Positions 24,052 through 31,726 of a DNA stretch of 64,000 nucleotides are shown here, one piece after another. This stretch comes from Micromonospora sp. C95. Its GTDB lineage: Bacteria > Actinomycetota > Actinomycetes > Mycobacteriales > Micromonosporaceae. The notes beneath the pieces are model-generated. The model did no database searches and was not told the origin of the DNA. It saw only the letters and a list, made by a program, of their open reading frames with translations. How positions within the stretch are numbered: the stretch's first letter is position 1; each line of letters opens with the position of its first letter. Both the position numbers and the translations under genes were made by a program. Location of the stretch: contig NZ_JAGPXT010000001.1 of assembly GCF_018070465.1 (NCBI RefSeq), positions 310,001-374,000 of the forward strand, in the 5' to 3' direction.

Positions 24052-27000
24052 GTGCCCCCGTTCAGCCCCGTACCCCCCGGTGGCCTTCCGCCCTTCGTCG
24101 CGGACCTGCACATCCACTCGAAGTACTCGCGGGCCTGTAGCCGCGACCTGACCCTGCCGAACCTCGGCTGGTGGGCCCGGCGCAAGGGCATCGCGGTCCT
24201 CGGTACCGGTGACTTCACCCATCCGGCCTGGTACGACCACCTGCGGGAGACCCTGCATCCCGCCGAGCCGGGCCTGTACCGGCTGTCACCGGAGGCGGAG
24301 CGGGACATCGCCCGTCGGCTACCGCCCCGGCTGGCCAGCGCGGCGGAGCACGATCCGGTCCGGTTCATGCTCAGCGTGGAGATCTCCACGATCTACAAGC
24401 GGGACGACCGGACGCGAAAGGTCCACCACCTGGTCTACCTGCCGGATCTGGACGCGGTGGCCCGGTTCAACGCCGCGCTCGGCCGGATCGGCAACCTCGG
24501 CTCGGACGGGCGGCCCATCCTCGGTCTGGACTCGCGCGATCTGCTGGAGATCACGCTGGAGGCGAGCGGCGACGGGTATCTCGTGCCGGCGCACATCTGG
24601 ACGCCGTGGTTCTCCGCCCTGGGCTCGAAGTCCGGCTTCGACGCGATCGCCGACTGCTACGCGGACCTGGCCGAGCACATCTTCGCGGTGGAGACCGGGC
24701 TCTCCTCCGACCCGGAGATGAACTGGCGGGTGGGCAGCCTGGACCGCTACCGGCTGGTCTCCAACTCCGACGCGCACTCGCCACCCGCGCTCGCCCGGGA
24801 GGCGACGGTCTTCGCCTCGGCCCGGGACTACTTCGGCATCCGGGAGGCGCTGCGTACCGGTGACGGACTGGCCGGGACGATCGAGTTCTTCCCGGAGGAG
24901 GGCAAATACCACGCCGACGGCCACCGGCTGTGCGGGGTGAACTGGGCACCGGAGCGTACCCGGGAGGCCGGCGGACGCTGCCCGGAGTGCGGCAAACCGT
25001 TGACGGTGGGCGTACTCAGCCGGGTCGAGGATCTGGCCGACCGGCCCGAGGGTTACCGCCCGCAGCACGCCCCCGAGGTGACCCACCTGATCCAGCTCGC
25101 CGAGATCCTCGGCGAAGTCAACAAGGTCGGGCCGCGCGCCAAGCGGGTCGAGGGGAAGCTGATCGAGCTGGTCGCCGCGCTCGGCCCCGAGCTGGAGATC
25201 CTGACCCGCGTTCCGCTTGACGAGATCGGCCGGGTCGGCGGCGAGCTGCTCGCCGAGGGCATCGGCCGGCTCCGTCGCGGTGAGGTCCGCCGGGTGCCGG
25301 GCTACGACGGCGAGTACGGCGTGATCACCCTGTTCGACCCGGCCGAGTTGGGCGGCGGGGCCGGAGTGTCCGCCGGGCAGGAGACGCTGTTCGACGTGCC
25401 GGTGCCCGCCCAGCGTCGGGCTTCGGAGACCACGGCGAAGGTGGGCGCTGCGGCGAAGCCGGCGACCGGTGCGAAGCGTCCGTCGGCGAAGCCCGAGCCG
25501 AAGCGGAAACCGGCGGCCCCGGCACCGCCGATCGCGCCGGCACCCTCGCCGCACGAGCCGTTCGAACCGATGCTCGCCGGCATGGAGGAGGTCGGCACCG
25601 GCCTGCTCGACCGGCTCGACGCGATGCAGCGGGTGGCCGCCTCGGCCCCCGGAGGTCCGCTGCTGATCGTCGCCGGTCCCGGTACCGGCAAGACGCGCAC
25701 GTTGACCCACCGCATCGCGTACCTGTGCGCCGAGTTGAACGTCTTCCCCGAGCAGTGCCTGGCCATCACGTTCACCCGGCGGGCCGCCGAGGAACTGCGG
25801 CACCGCCTCGACGGCCTGCTCGGCCCGGTCGCCGAAGACGTCACCGTCGGCACGTTCCACTCGCTCGGGTTGACCATCTTGCGGGAGAATGCCCAGGCCG
25901 CCGGGCTGCCCGACGACTTCCGGATCGCCGACGACGCGGAGCGGGCCACCGCGCGGACCGATGCCGGTGACGATCCGGCCCGCTATACCGCGCTGCTGCG
26001 CAAGCAGGGCCTGGTGGACCTGGACGAGTTGCTCACCCTGCCGGTGGCGCTGCTGCTCCAGGACCGGCGGCTGGTCGACCGGTACCGCGAGCGCTGGCGG
26101 TGGATCTTCGTCGACGAGTACCAGGACGTCGACGCGGTGCAGTACGAGCTGCTGCGCCTGCTCAGTCCGCCGGACGGGAACCTGTGCGCGATCGGCGACC
26201 CGGACCAGGCGATCTACTCGTTCCGGGGCGCCGACGTCGGGTACTTCCTGCGCTTCTCGCAGGACTTCACCGATGCCCGGCTGGTCCGGCTCAACCGCAA
26301 CTACCGGTCCTCTGCGCCGATCCTGGCCGCCGCGGTGCAGGCCATCGCGCCGTCATCGCTGGTACGGGGTCGTCGGTTGGATCCGGCCCGGCTCGATCCG
26401 GAGGCCCCGCTGGTCGGCCGGTACGCCGCCGCCTCGGTCGCCGACGAGGCCGAGTTCGTGGTACGCACCGTTGACGAGCTGGTCGGCGGCCTGTCCCACC
26501 GGTCGCTTGACTCCGGCCGGATCGACGGACGGTCGACCGCGCTGTCCTTCTCGGACGTCGCGGTGCTGTACCGCACCGACTCGCAGGCCGCGGCGATCGT
26601 GGACGCCCTGGCCCGAGCCAACATCCCGGTGCAGAAGCGCTCGCACGACCGGCTGCGGGACCGTCCCGGGGTGGCCGCCATCGCTCGCGAGTTGCGGCAC
26701 GCCCCCGGTGTGGAGGGTGCCCTGCCCGCGCGGGTACGCCTCGTCGGCCAGGTGCTCGCGGACCGGTTCGCCACCCCGACCCTGGACGGGTCCGGCGGGG
26801 TGCGCCCGGAGGACGTCCGGACCGCCGTCGACCTGCTGACACCGCTGGCCCGCCGCTGCGGCGACGACCTGGAGATGTTCCTGTCCCAACTCGCCACCGG
26901 CGCCGAGGTGGACGCGCTCGACCCGCGCGCCGAGGCGGTCACCCTGCTGACCCTGCACGCCGCGAAGGGCCTGGAGTTTCCGGTGGTGTTCCTGGTCGGT

Positions 27001-27270
27001 GTCGAGGACGGGCTGCTGCCGCTGCGTTGGCCCGGCACCACTCCCGACGAGGCAGCGGTGGCCGAGGAGCGGCGGCTGTTCTTCGTCGGGTTGACCCGGG
27101 CCCAGGACCGGCTCTACGTGAGCCACACTGCCCGCCGTTTCCGGCAGGGCTCGGAGCGGGACTGCCGCCCGTCACCGTTCCTCGACGCGGTGGACCCGGG
27201 GCTGTTCGAACGGCTCGGCGACAGCGCGGGCCCCCGGCGGCCCAAGGACCGCCAGTTACGCCTCATCTGA
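24052..27270 (+). CDS. EndoQ-like PHP endonuclease fused to a UvrD/Rep helicase
   Basis: Product of 1072 aa from GTG 24052 (an earlier GTG at 24037 is possible). Residues ~15-400 match the TIGR00375/EndoQ type: ADLHIHSKYSRACSRDL (metal His), TGDFTHPAW, SVEISTIYKRDD, PAHIWTPWFSALGSKSGFD, SNSDAHS, and a zinc site with CGVNWAPER plus CPECGKPLTVGV (Cys 310/313). EndoQ cuts DNA 5' of deaminated bases. After a ~60-residue Lys/Pro/Ala linker come SF1A helicase motifs: AGPGTGKTRTLTHR (~541), DEYQD (~688), GDPDQAIYSFRG, LNRNYRSS, TLHAAKGLEFPVVFLVG and VGLTRAQDRLY. All key residues are present, suggesting coupled incision and unwinding in repair. Confidence 0.9.
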   Translation: MPPFSPVPPGGLPPFVADLHIHSKYSRACSRDLTLPNLGWWARRKGIAVLGTGDFTHPAWYDHLRETLHPAEPGLYRLSPEAERDIARRLPPRLASAAEHDPVRFMLSVEISTIYKRDDRTRKVHHLVYLPDLDAVARFNAALGRIGNLGSDGRPILGLDSRDLLEITLEASGDGYLVPAHIWTPWFSALGSKSGFDAIADCYADLAEHIFAVETGLSSDPEMNWRVGSLDRYRLVSNSDAHSPPALAREATVFASARDYFGIREALRTGDGLAGTIEFFPEEGKYHADGHRLCGVNWAPERTREAGGRCPECGKPLTVGVLSRVEDLADRPEGYRPQHAPEVTHLIQLAEILGEVNKVGPRAKRVEGKLIELVAALGPELEILTRVPLDEIGRVGGELLAEGIGRLRRGEVRRVPGYDGEYGVITLFDPAELGGGAGVSAGQETLFDVPVPAQRRASETTAKVGAAAKPATGAKRPSAKPEPKRKPAAPAPPIAPAPSPHEPFEPMLAGMEEVGTGLLDRLDAMQRVAASAPGGPLLIVAGPGTGKTRTLTHRIAYLCAELNVFPEQCLAITFTRRAAEELRHRLDGLLGPVAEDVTVGTFHSLGLTILRENAQAAGLPDDFRIADDAERATARTDAGDDPARYTALLRKQGLVDLDELLTLPVALLLQDRRLVDRYRERWRWIFVDEYQDVDAVQYELLRLLSPPDGNLCAIGDPDQAIYSFRGADVGYFLRFSQDFTDARLVRLNRNYRSSAPILAAAVQAIAPSSLVRGRRLDPARLDPEAPLVGRYAAASVADEAEFVVRTVDELVGGLSHRSLDSGRIDGRSTALSFSDVAVLYRTDSQAAAIVDALARANIPVQKRSHDRLRDRPGVAAIARELRHAPGVEGALPARVRLVGQVLADRFATPTLDGSGGVRPEDVRTAVDLLTPLARRCGDDLEMFLSQLATGAEVDALDPRAEAVTLLTLHAAKGLEFPVVFLVGVEDGLLPLRWPGTTPDEAAVAEERRLFFVGLTRAQDRLYVSHTARRFRQGSERDCRPSPFLDAVDPGLFERLGDSAGPRRPKDRQLRLI

Positions 27271-27277
27271 CGCTCGC

Positions 27278-27299
27278 GCCGGTCGGGTTGCCGACCGGC
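27278..27299. terminator. Possible terminator after the EndoQ-UvrD gene
   Basis: 9-bp stem (27278-27286 with 27291-27299), GTTG loop, directly after the stop codon. Confidence 0.45.
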
Positions 27300-27408
27300 T
27301 TGACGGCTGTCCCACCGGGAACCGGCCGCACGCACTACGGTGACGATGGCGGTGCCGGTTGGTCGACCGACCACCCACCGGCTCCACCCGACGCTCAGGA
27401 GGGCCTGC

Positions 27409-28134
27409 ATGGCGAACTACGGACCACCGGGCCCGCAGCCGTGGCCCGAGCCGCAACCCGGCGAGCAGCCGTGGCCCGAGCCGCCAACCGGCCAGTGGTA
27501 CGGCCACGGCCGGTCGCCCGACGCACCGCCGTCCTACGACCCGGACCAGACCCGCGAGTTCGGTCGCCCGTACGCTGACCAGTCCCACGGTCGCGCCTAC
27601 GGGCCGAGCCAGGACTACCAGTCGGGCCCGCACTACGGCAGTGGTCAGGACCACGGATACGCCGGCACCCCCGTGCCACCGCCGCCGCGCCGGCGCGGAC
27701 GGCTGCTCGTCGTGCTGGCAGCCGTGCTGGTGCTGATGCTGGGCGGTGCGACGGCGTTCTATCTGCTCGGACGGGACGGCGATACACCGACCCCGGTGGC
27801 CGCACCGACCGAGGAGGTGGCGTCCGCGCCGGACGCGCCGGACGACGAGACCCCACTCGACGACCCGGCCGCCGCCGCCTCCGCCGATCCCCGCTTCGTG
27901 CAGGCGGGGCAGTGCGTACGCAACGACGCGGGAGCCGCCGGCAAGCCCAGGCTGCTGCTGAGTGAGTGTGCGCCGAGGTCGTACGAGGTGCTGCGGCGCA
28001 TCGACGGCAAGACCAGCGGGGAGCGTGACGCCGAGGAGAAGTGCGCGGCGGTCGACGGCTACACCAACTGGTACTTCTACGACAGCGAGTTGGACTCGCT
28101 CGACTTCGTGCTCTGCCTCAAGCAGCGCGGCTGA
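27409..28134 (+). CDS. Single-pass membrane protein with Pro-rich cytosolic tail (LppU/SCO3897-like)
   Basis: Product of 241 aa; AGGAGGG lies before the ATG at 27409. Residues 1-85 are Pro/Gly/Tyr/Gln-rich with a repeat (PWPEPQPGEQPWPEPPTGQW), then PPPPRRRGRLLVVLAAVLVL starts a transmembrane helix (~85-110), an acidic Thr/Pro spacer and a small extracytoplasmic domain (FVQAGQCVRND ... CAPRSYEVLRRIDG ... CAAVDGY ... FVLCLKQRG) with four Cys. That layout resembles LppU/SCO3897-type proteins; function unknown. A very strong hairpin follows the stop. Confidence 0.75.
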   Translation: MANYGPPGPQPWPEPQPGEQPWPEPPTGQWYGHGRSPDAPPSYDPDQTREFGRPYADQSHGRAYGPSQDYQSGPHYGSGQDHGYAGTPVPPPPRRRGRLLVVLAAVLVLMLGGATAFYLLGRDGDTPTPVAAPTEEVASAPDAPDDETPLDDPAAAASADPRFVQAGQCVRNDAGAAGKPRLLLSECAPRSYEVLRRIDGKTSGERDAEEKCAAVDGYTNWYFYDSELDSLDFVLCLKQRG

Positions 28135-28145
28135 CGACCCCATTA

Positions 28146-28194
28146 CCAAAACTAGTGCTGTCTAGCGTGGAGGCTAGACAGCACTAGTTTTTGG
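28146..28194. terminator. 21-bp CTAG-rich hairpin, terminator or structured element
   Basis: Arms 28146-28166 and 28173-28194 pair perfectly except for one extra T, with loop GTGGAG, and the right arm contains TTTTT. It can end transcription of the membrane-protein gene. Unlike all other terminators here it is AT-rich and contains four CTAG tetramers, sharing GTCTAG with the dyad at 28230-28249. Confidence 0.75.
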
Positions 28195-28229
28195 TCGAGG
28201 GCAACACGCCGGTACCGCCGTCTATCCAT

Positions 28230-28249
28230 GTCTAGCCTCTCCTCTAGAC
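28230..28249. promoter_or_regulatory. GTCTAG dyad upstream of the AAA ATPase gene
   Basis: GTCTAG-N8-CTAGAC lies about 20 nt before the start at 28270 and next to a GATACT -10-like box (28255-28260), where a repressor or activator could act. Confidence 0.45.
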
Positions 28250-28269
28250 GGCCCGATACTCTGCGATGC

Positions 28270-29511
28270 GTGGATCCGGTCCGCAACCCCTACGCGCCGG
28301 GCGCCGGCCAGCGTCCGCCCGAACTCGCCGGGCGGGGGCGGGAACTGGACGTCTTCGACATCGTCCTGGAACGCATCGCCCGCGGCCGGCCGGAACGCAG
28401 CCTGATGCTCACCGGGCTTCGCGGCGTCGGCAAGACCGTCCTGCTGAACACGTTGCGCTCGCAGGCGATCAACCGGCTCTGGGGCAGCGGCAAGATCGAA
28501 GCACGACCGGATCAGTCGTTGCGCCGACCGATCGCCGCCGCCCTGCACATGGCCGTCCGGGAACTGGCGCCGAGGCACCGGGCGCCGGAGCGGATCGACG
28601 CCTTCCTCGGGGTGCTCAAGGCCTTCGCCCAGCGCGGCGCGCCGACCGGTCGGGGTGGGGCCGCTCCGAAGCTGCGCGACAGGTGGCAGCCCGGCATCGA
28701 CGTGCCGGCGGCGAGCGGGCGAGCCGACTCCGGGGACATCGAGATCGACCTGGTGGAGCTGCTCACCGACGCCGCCTCCGTCGCCAGCGACGTCGGCACC
28801 GGCGTCGCCATCTTCATCGACGAGATGCAGGACCTCGGGCCGGAGGACGTCTCCGCGCTCTGCGCCGCCTGCCACGAGCTTTCCCAGCTCGGCGCGCCCC
28901 TGATCGTGGTCGGGGCCGGGCTGCCACACCTGCCGGCGGTGCTGAGCGCGGCGAAGTCGTACTCCGAGCGGTTGTTCCGCTACCAACGCATCGACCGCCT
29001 CGACCGGATCGCCGCCGACCACGCGCTCTGCGCACCGGCCGAGCGGGAGGACGTCGCGTACGAGGCGAAGGCCCTCGATCTGCTCTACGAGAAGTCGGGC
29101 GGCTATCCGTACTTCGTGCAGGCCTACGGGAAGGCGACCTGGGACCACGCCCCCCGGTCACCGATCACCCCGGCCGACGTACGTGTCGCCGCGCCCGAGG
29201 CCGAGGCGGAGCTGGCCGTCGGCTTCTTCGGCTCCCGCTTCGAGCGGGCCACCCCGGCCGAGCGGGAGTACATGCGGGCGATGGCGACGCTATCCCTGAT
29301 CGAAGGGGAGACCGACGGCGGCGGCCGGGACGACATGGACGCGGCGGTGCCGACCTCGGAGATCGCCCGAGCTCTCGGACGCAAACCCGCAAGCCTCTCC
29401 CCGGCCCGCGACGCATTGATCAAGAAGGGCCTGATCTACTCCGGGGAACGCGGCACGGTCGCCTTCACCGTCCCCCACTTCGGCCGCTACCTGCGCACCC
29501 AGCCCGCCTGA
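28270..29511 (+). CDS. AAA ATPase with C-terminal winged-helix domain (Orc1/Cdc6-like fold)
   Basis: Product of 413 aa. The GTG at 28270 starts VDPVRNPYAPGAGQRPPELA; the upstream frame is promoter DNA. Walker A is LTGLRGVGKTVLLNTL (~residue 50), Walker B is AIFIDEMQDLGPED (~180), and sensor-like VVGAGLPHLP follows. Residues ~350-413 form a winged helix (TSEIARALGRKPASLSPARD, GTVAFTVPHFGRYL). The family (AAA_16/STAND-like ATPases with wHTH) is common and uncharacterised in actinobacteria. No partner gene adjoins it. Conserved ATPase residues imply activity; the target is unknown. Confidence 0.82.
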   Translation: MDPVRNPYAPGAGQRPPELAGRGRELDVFDIVLERIARGRPERSLMLTGLRGVGKTVLLNTLRSQAINRLWGSGKIEARPDQSLRRPIAAALHMAVRELAPRHRAPERIDAFLGVLKAFAQRGAPTGRGGAAPKLRDRWQPGIDVPAASGRADSGDIEIDLVELLTDAASVASDVGTGVAIFIDEMQDLGPEDVSALCAACHELSQLGAPLIVVGAGLPHLPAVLSAAKSYSERLFRYQRIDRLDRIAADHALCAPAEREDVAYEAKALDLLYEKSGGYPYFVQAYGKATWDHAPRSPITPADVRVAAPEAEAELAVGFFGSRFERATPAEREYMRAMATLSLIEGETDGGGRDDMDAAVPTSEIARALGRKPASLSPARDALIKKGLIYSGERGTVAFTVPHFGRYLRTQPA

Positions 29512-29595
29512 GCTGAATCTCCACGGAGACCGGCCAGGTTGGCGCGGCTGCGGCGCGCGTGGCACCGCGACCGGCGGTCGATGTTCCTCCTGTGG

Positions 29596-29684
29596 TCCTG
29601 TCGAGTTGAACCGTCCGTGCTATCACAAGAGACGGCGCGGCGGTGCCGGTGCCGCGATCCGTCTACGCCATCAGCTCGACAGGA
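29596..29684. repeat. Inverted-repeat element, copy 2 (TCCTGTCGAGTTGA ends)
   Basis: 14-nt arms (29596-29609 and 29671-29684, one mismatch) enclose 61 nt. The arm sequence matches that of the element at 17365-17432, while the centres differ. Confidence 0.55.
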
Positions 29685-29788
29685 CACACCCACCAACTCC
29701 CCGCGCCCGGAGGAAGCAAGCCCGCACCAGCTCATGATCTGCGGTCCGAGCTGTGGCATGGCAGGCAGGGCCCAGGCCAGACAGCGGG

Positions 29789-29817
29789 AAGCCCTCGGCC
29801 CATCCAGCCGAGGGCTT
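29789..29817. terminator. Terminator hairpin near the end of the DUF397 gene
   Basis: Perfect 11-bp stem (29789-29799 with 29807-29817), 7-nt loop; CTTT follows on the plus strand. Confidence 0.65.
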
Positions 29818-29830
29818 CTTTCGAGGTGCG

Positions 29831-30031
29831 TCAGGAGTTCGGACGGCCAGCCTTCGCCAGCTCGACGAAGCCCCGCCAGGCCGCCGGTTGGAAGGTGAGC
29901 GTGCCGCCGGAACGGTTCTTGGTGTCCCGGACCAGGACGACGCCGGGAAGGTTGTCGGCAACCTCGACACAGTCACCGCCGTTGTTGCCGCTCTTGCTGC
30001 TCTTGCGCCACTGCGCGCCGGTCATCTCCAT
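29831..30031 (-). CDS. DUF397 domain protein
   Basis: Product of 66 aa: TGAQWRKSSKSGNNGGDCVE, VADNLPGVVLVRDTKNRSG, LTFQPAAWRGFVELAKAG. This is the complete DUF397 pattern (WRKSS, CVEVA, V.VRD, F....W..F). Such proteins are normally encoded next to an XRE-type regulator with a DUF5753 domain, and the pairs are thought to act as toxin-antitoxin-like or developmental regulators in actinomycetes. Here the upstream partner is only a remnant (30022-30180), so this is an orphan. An internal ATG at 30025 overlaps the remnant stop (ATGA). Confidence 0.9.
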   Translation of the reverse strand: MEMTGAQWRKSSKSGNNGGDCVEVADNLPGVVLVRDTKNRSGGTLTFQPAAWRGFVELAKAGRPNS

Positions 30032-30180
30032 GCTGCTGCCGCTTCCCTGATGAGGTCCAGGGACTGCGCCCGTGACAGCGCCTCGCCACGGATGCGTTCC
30101 CACCTGCGGCCGAGGGTAGCAACTTCCGCAGCCTTATCGATGATCTGTGATTCGGCCTGGCTGTCGGCGTGACCAAGCAT
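30022..30180 (-). pseudogene. C-terminal remnant of an XRE/DUF5753 regulator
   Basis: The frame reads HADSQAESQIIDKAAEVATL then RRWERIRGEALSRAQSLDLI, which is the usual C-terminal end of DUF5753 regulators that precede DUF397 genes. The HTH and most of the DUF5753 domain are missing; upstream of about 30180 the homology stops and lower-GC non-coding sequence begins. It still overlaps the DUF397 start, showing the original operon layout. A deletion is inferred. Confidence 0.7.
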
Positions 30181-30336
30181 GCCGGCGGGGATGCGCCAGG
30201 CCAACGTGCCACCGGTCCTACAAGTTCCGACCTAGATCTTGGACACTTCGCGTTCGTCGCTAACGGAAACTGTCCAAGTTCCCGCATCCGGCTCTCATAT
30301 TTCGGAACGATCCACGAGGTTCGGCGGCGAGGGCGG

Positions 30337-30882
30337 TCAGACCTTGGACCAGGGCGGCGGGAAGACCACCTCGCCCTGCGGTGGTGGCGGCTCGCCGCTG
30401 GTGGCTGGCGGCAGCACTAGTGCCTGCCATGGCTCACCGAGGCCGGACCAGGGACTGGTCAGGCCCAACTGGTCGGCCCGGCTGAAACCGAAGCGCCGGT
30501 AGTAGGCCGGATCGCCGAGGACCACGACCAGCCGCTCACCGAGCTCCGTAGCCGCTTCCAGGGCGGCCTGCACGACCGATGTGCCGAGCCCGATCCGCTG
30601 CCGGTGCGGCGCCACCGCAACCGGGCCCAACGCCAGCGCCGGCGTGCTGGTCATGCCCGAGTTGACGTGCACCCGGGTCAGCAGGGCACAACCGACGATC
30701 TCCCCGCCGTACTCGGCGACCATCGCCAGCGCCGGCAGCCAGGCGTCGCCGCCCCGCAGTTCGTCGACGAGGCGTACCTCCGGCGGGACGGCGACGTCGG
30801 GTCGGGCGAAGGCCGCAGCCAGCACCCGGCGAATCGCGCCGGTGTCGGCCGGATCCTCGGGTCGCAGCCGCAGGGTCGTCAC
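30337..30882 (-). CDS. GNAT family N-acetyltransferase
   Basis: Product of 181 aa. The start is the GTG at 30882 (TTLRLRPEDPADTGAIRRVL), which has a TACCCT box 7 nt upstream. The acetyl-CoA site HRQRIGLGTSVVQAALEAA (Q/RxxGxG/A variant) and the following VVVLGDPAYYRRFGFSRADQ are typical of the YhbS-like predicted N-acetyltransferases (COG3153). Length is usual. Substrate unknown. It is divergent from the DoxX gene across an unusual nested palindrome. Confidence 0.88.
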   Translation of the reverse strand: MTTLRLRPEDPADTGAIRRVLAAAFARPDVAVPPEVRLVDELRGGDAWLPALAMVAEYGGEIVGCALLTRVHVNSGMTSTPALALGPVAVAPHRQRIGLGTSVVQAALEAATELGERLVVVLGDPAYYRRFGFSRADQLGLTSPWSGLGEPWQALVLPPATSGEPPPPQGEVVFPPPWSKV

Positions 30883-30889
30883 GCGGCGT

Positions 30890-30895
30890 AGGGTA
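30890..30895 (-). promoter_or_regulatory. Leaderless-type -10 box (TACCCT) of the GNAT gene
   Basis: TACCCT on the minus strand ends 7 nt before the GTG at 30882. Confidence 0.45.
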
Positions 30896-30969
30896 CCTCG
30901 GAAGACCCGTCCATCCGCGACGGTCCTCGATCCCGGGCGCGGCGCCACCGACACACTCGATCGATCGAC

Positions 30970-31010
30970 ATACCCCGTTGCGGGGCGTAGTAACGCCCCG
31001 GACAGGGTAT
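30970..31010. promoter_or_regulatory. Nested palindrome upstream of the DoxX gene
   Basis: An outer pair ATACCC (30970-30975) / GGGTAT (31005-31010) encloses an inner pair CGGGGCGT (30981-30988) / ACGCCCCG (30993-31000). It ends 9 nt before the ATG at 31020, overlapping where RNA polymerase should bind, so an operator is more likely than an RNA hairpin. Confidence 0.5.
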
Positions 31011-31019
31011 GACTGTTCC

Positions 31020-31565
31020 ATGACGCCCGTACGATCCCTCGCCCGCGCCATGCTGAGCGGCATCTTCGTGGTCAGCGGCGCCCGCAACTTCGCCAACCCC
31101 GGCCGCCTGACACCCACCGCGAAACCGATAACCGATCGGGTGACGCCGCTGCTGGAGCGGGCGCATCCGCGGATCCCCACGGATACTGAAACCCTGATCC
31201 GAGCCAACTCGGCCGTGCAGCTCGGTGCCGGGCTGATGCTGGCCACCGGGCGGTTCACCCGGCCGGCGGCCCTGGTGCTGGCCGGCACGCTGATCCCGGT
31301 CACCCTCGCCGGGCACCCCTTCTGGCTCAACGACGACCCGGCAGCGAAGAGCAACAACCAGATCCACTTCCTGAAGAACCTCGGTCTCTTCGGTGGGTTG
31401 CTGCTCGCCGCCGCGGACACGGAGGGTAAGCCCGGGCTACGTTGGCGGGCCGGTCACCGCATCGGCCACTCGCGACGGTCGGTGCGCCGCGCCGTCCGGA
31501 CCGCCCGCCGGGAGGCCCGGATCGCCCTCCGGTCCGCCGCCACCGCTCGGCGGCTGCCGGGCTGA
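31020..31565 (+). CDS. DoxX family membrane protein
   Basis: Product of 181 aa with four predicted helices: ARAMLSGIFVVSGARNFANP, the AVQLGAGLMLATG helix, ALVLAGTLIPVTLAGHPFW, and FLKNLGLFGGLLLAAAD. The HFLKNLGLFGG motif and the F.SG start are those of DoxX/DoxD-like proteins, which in mycobacteria form a membrane complex with superoxide dismutase and a thiosulfate sulfurtransferase (family knowledge). The C-terminal ~45 residues are Arg-rich and cytosolic. No ribosome site; promoter overlaps the nested palindrome. Confidence 0.88.
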   Translation: MTPVRSLARAMLSGIFVVSGARNFANPGRLTPTAKPITDRVTPLLERAHPRIPTDTETLIRANSAVQLGAGLMLATGRFTRPAALVLAGTLIPVTLAGHPFWLNDDPAAKSNNQIHFLKNLGLFGGLLLAAADTEGKPGLRWRAGHRIGHSRRSVRRAVRTARREARIALRSAATARRLPG

Positions 31566-31726
31566 GCGGTACCCGTTCACCTCACCCCCGCTGAGCTGCT
31601 ATCCGACCACCCCCACCCAGGCTAAGGCCGCGAATCACCTGAACCGCCCGGTAGGCGTTAACGCGGTGGAAATGTCAAAAGAATGTGTGGGATCGGACAC
31701 GGTCGCATAACGCGGGAGGCACTGAC

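Larger units (their letters stand above)
29512..29830. other. Intergenic region of 319 bp with a repeat element and a terminator
   Basis: Between the AAA ATPase stop and the DUF397 stop. It holds the second copy of the CCTGTCGAG-ended inverted repeat (29596-29684) and a terminator hairpin (29789-29817). No coding frame is convincing. Confidence 0.6.

Noticed and set aside
29596..29684. An insertion sequence remnant
   Set aside because: The ends are inverted repeats but there is no transposase fragment and no clear target duplication; kept only as a repeat.
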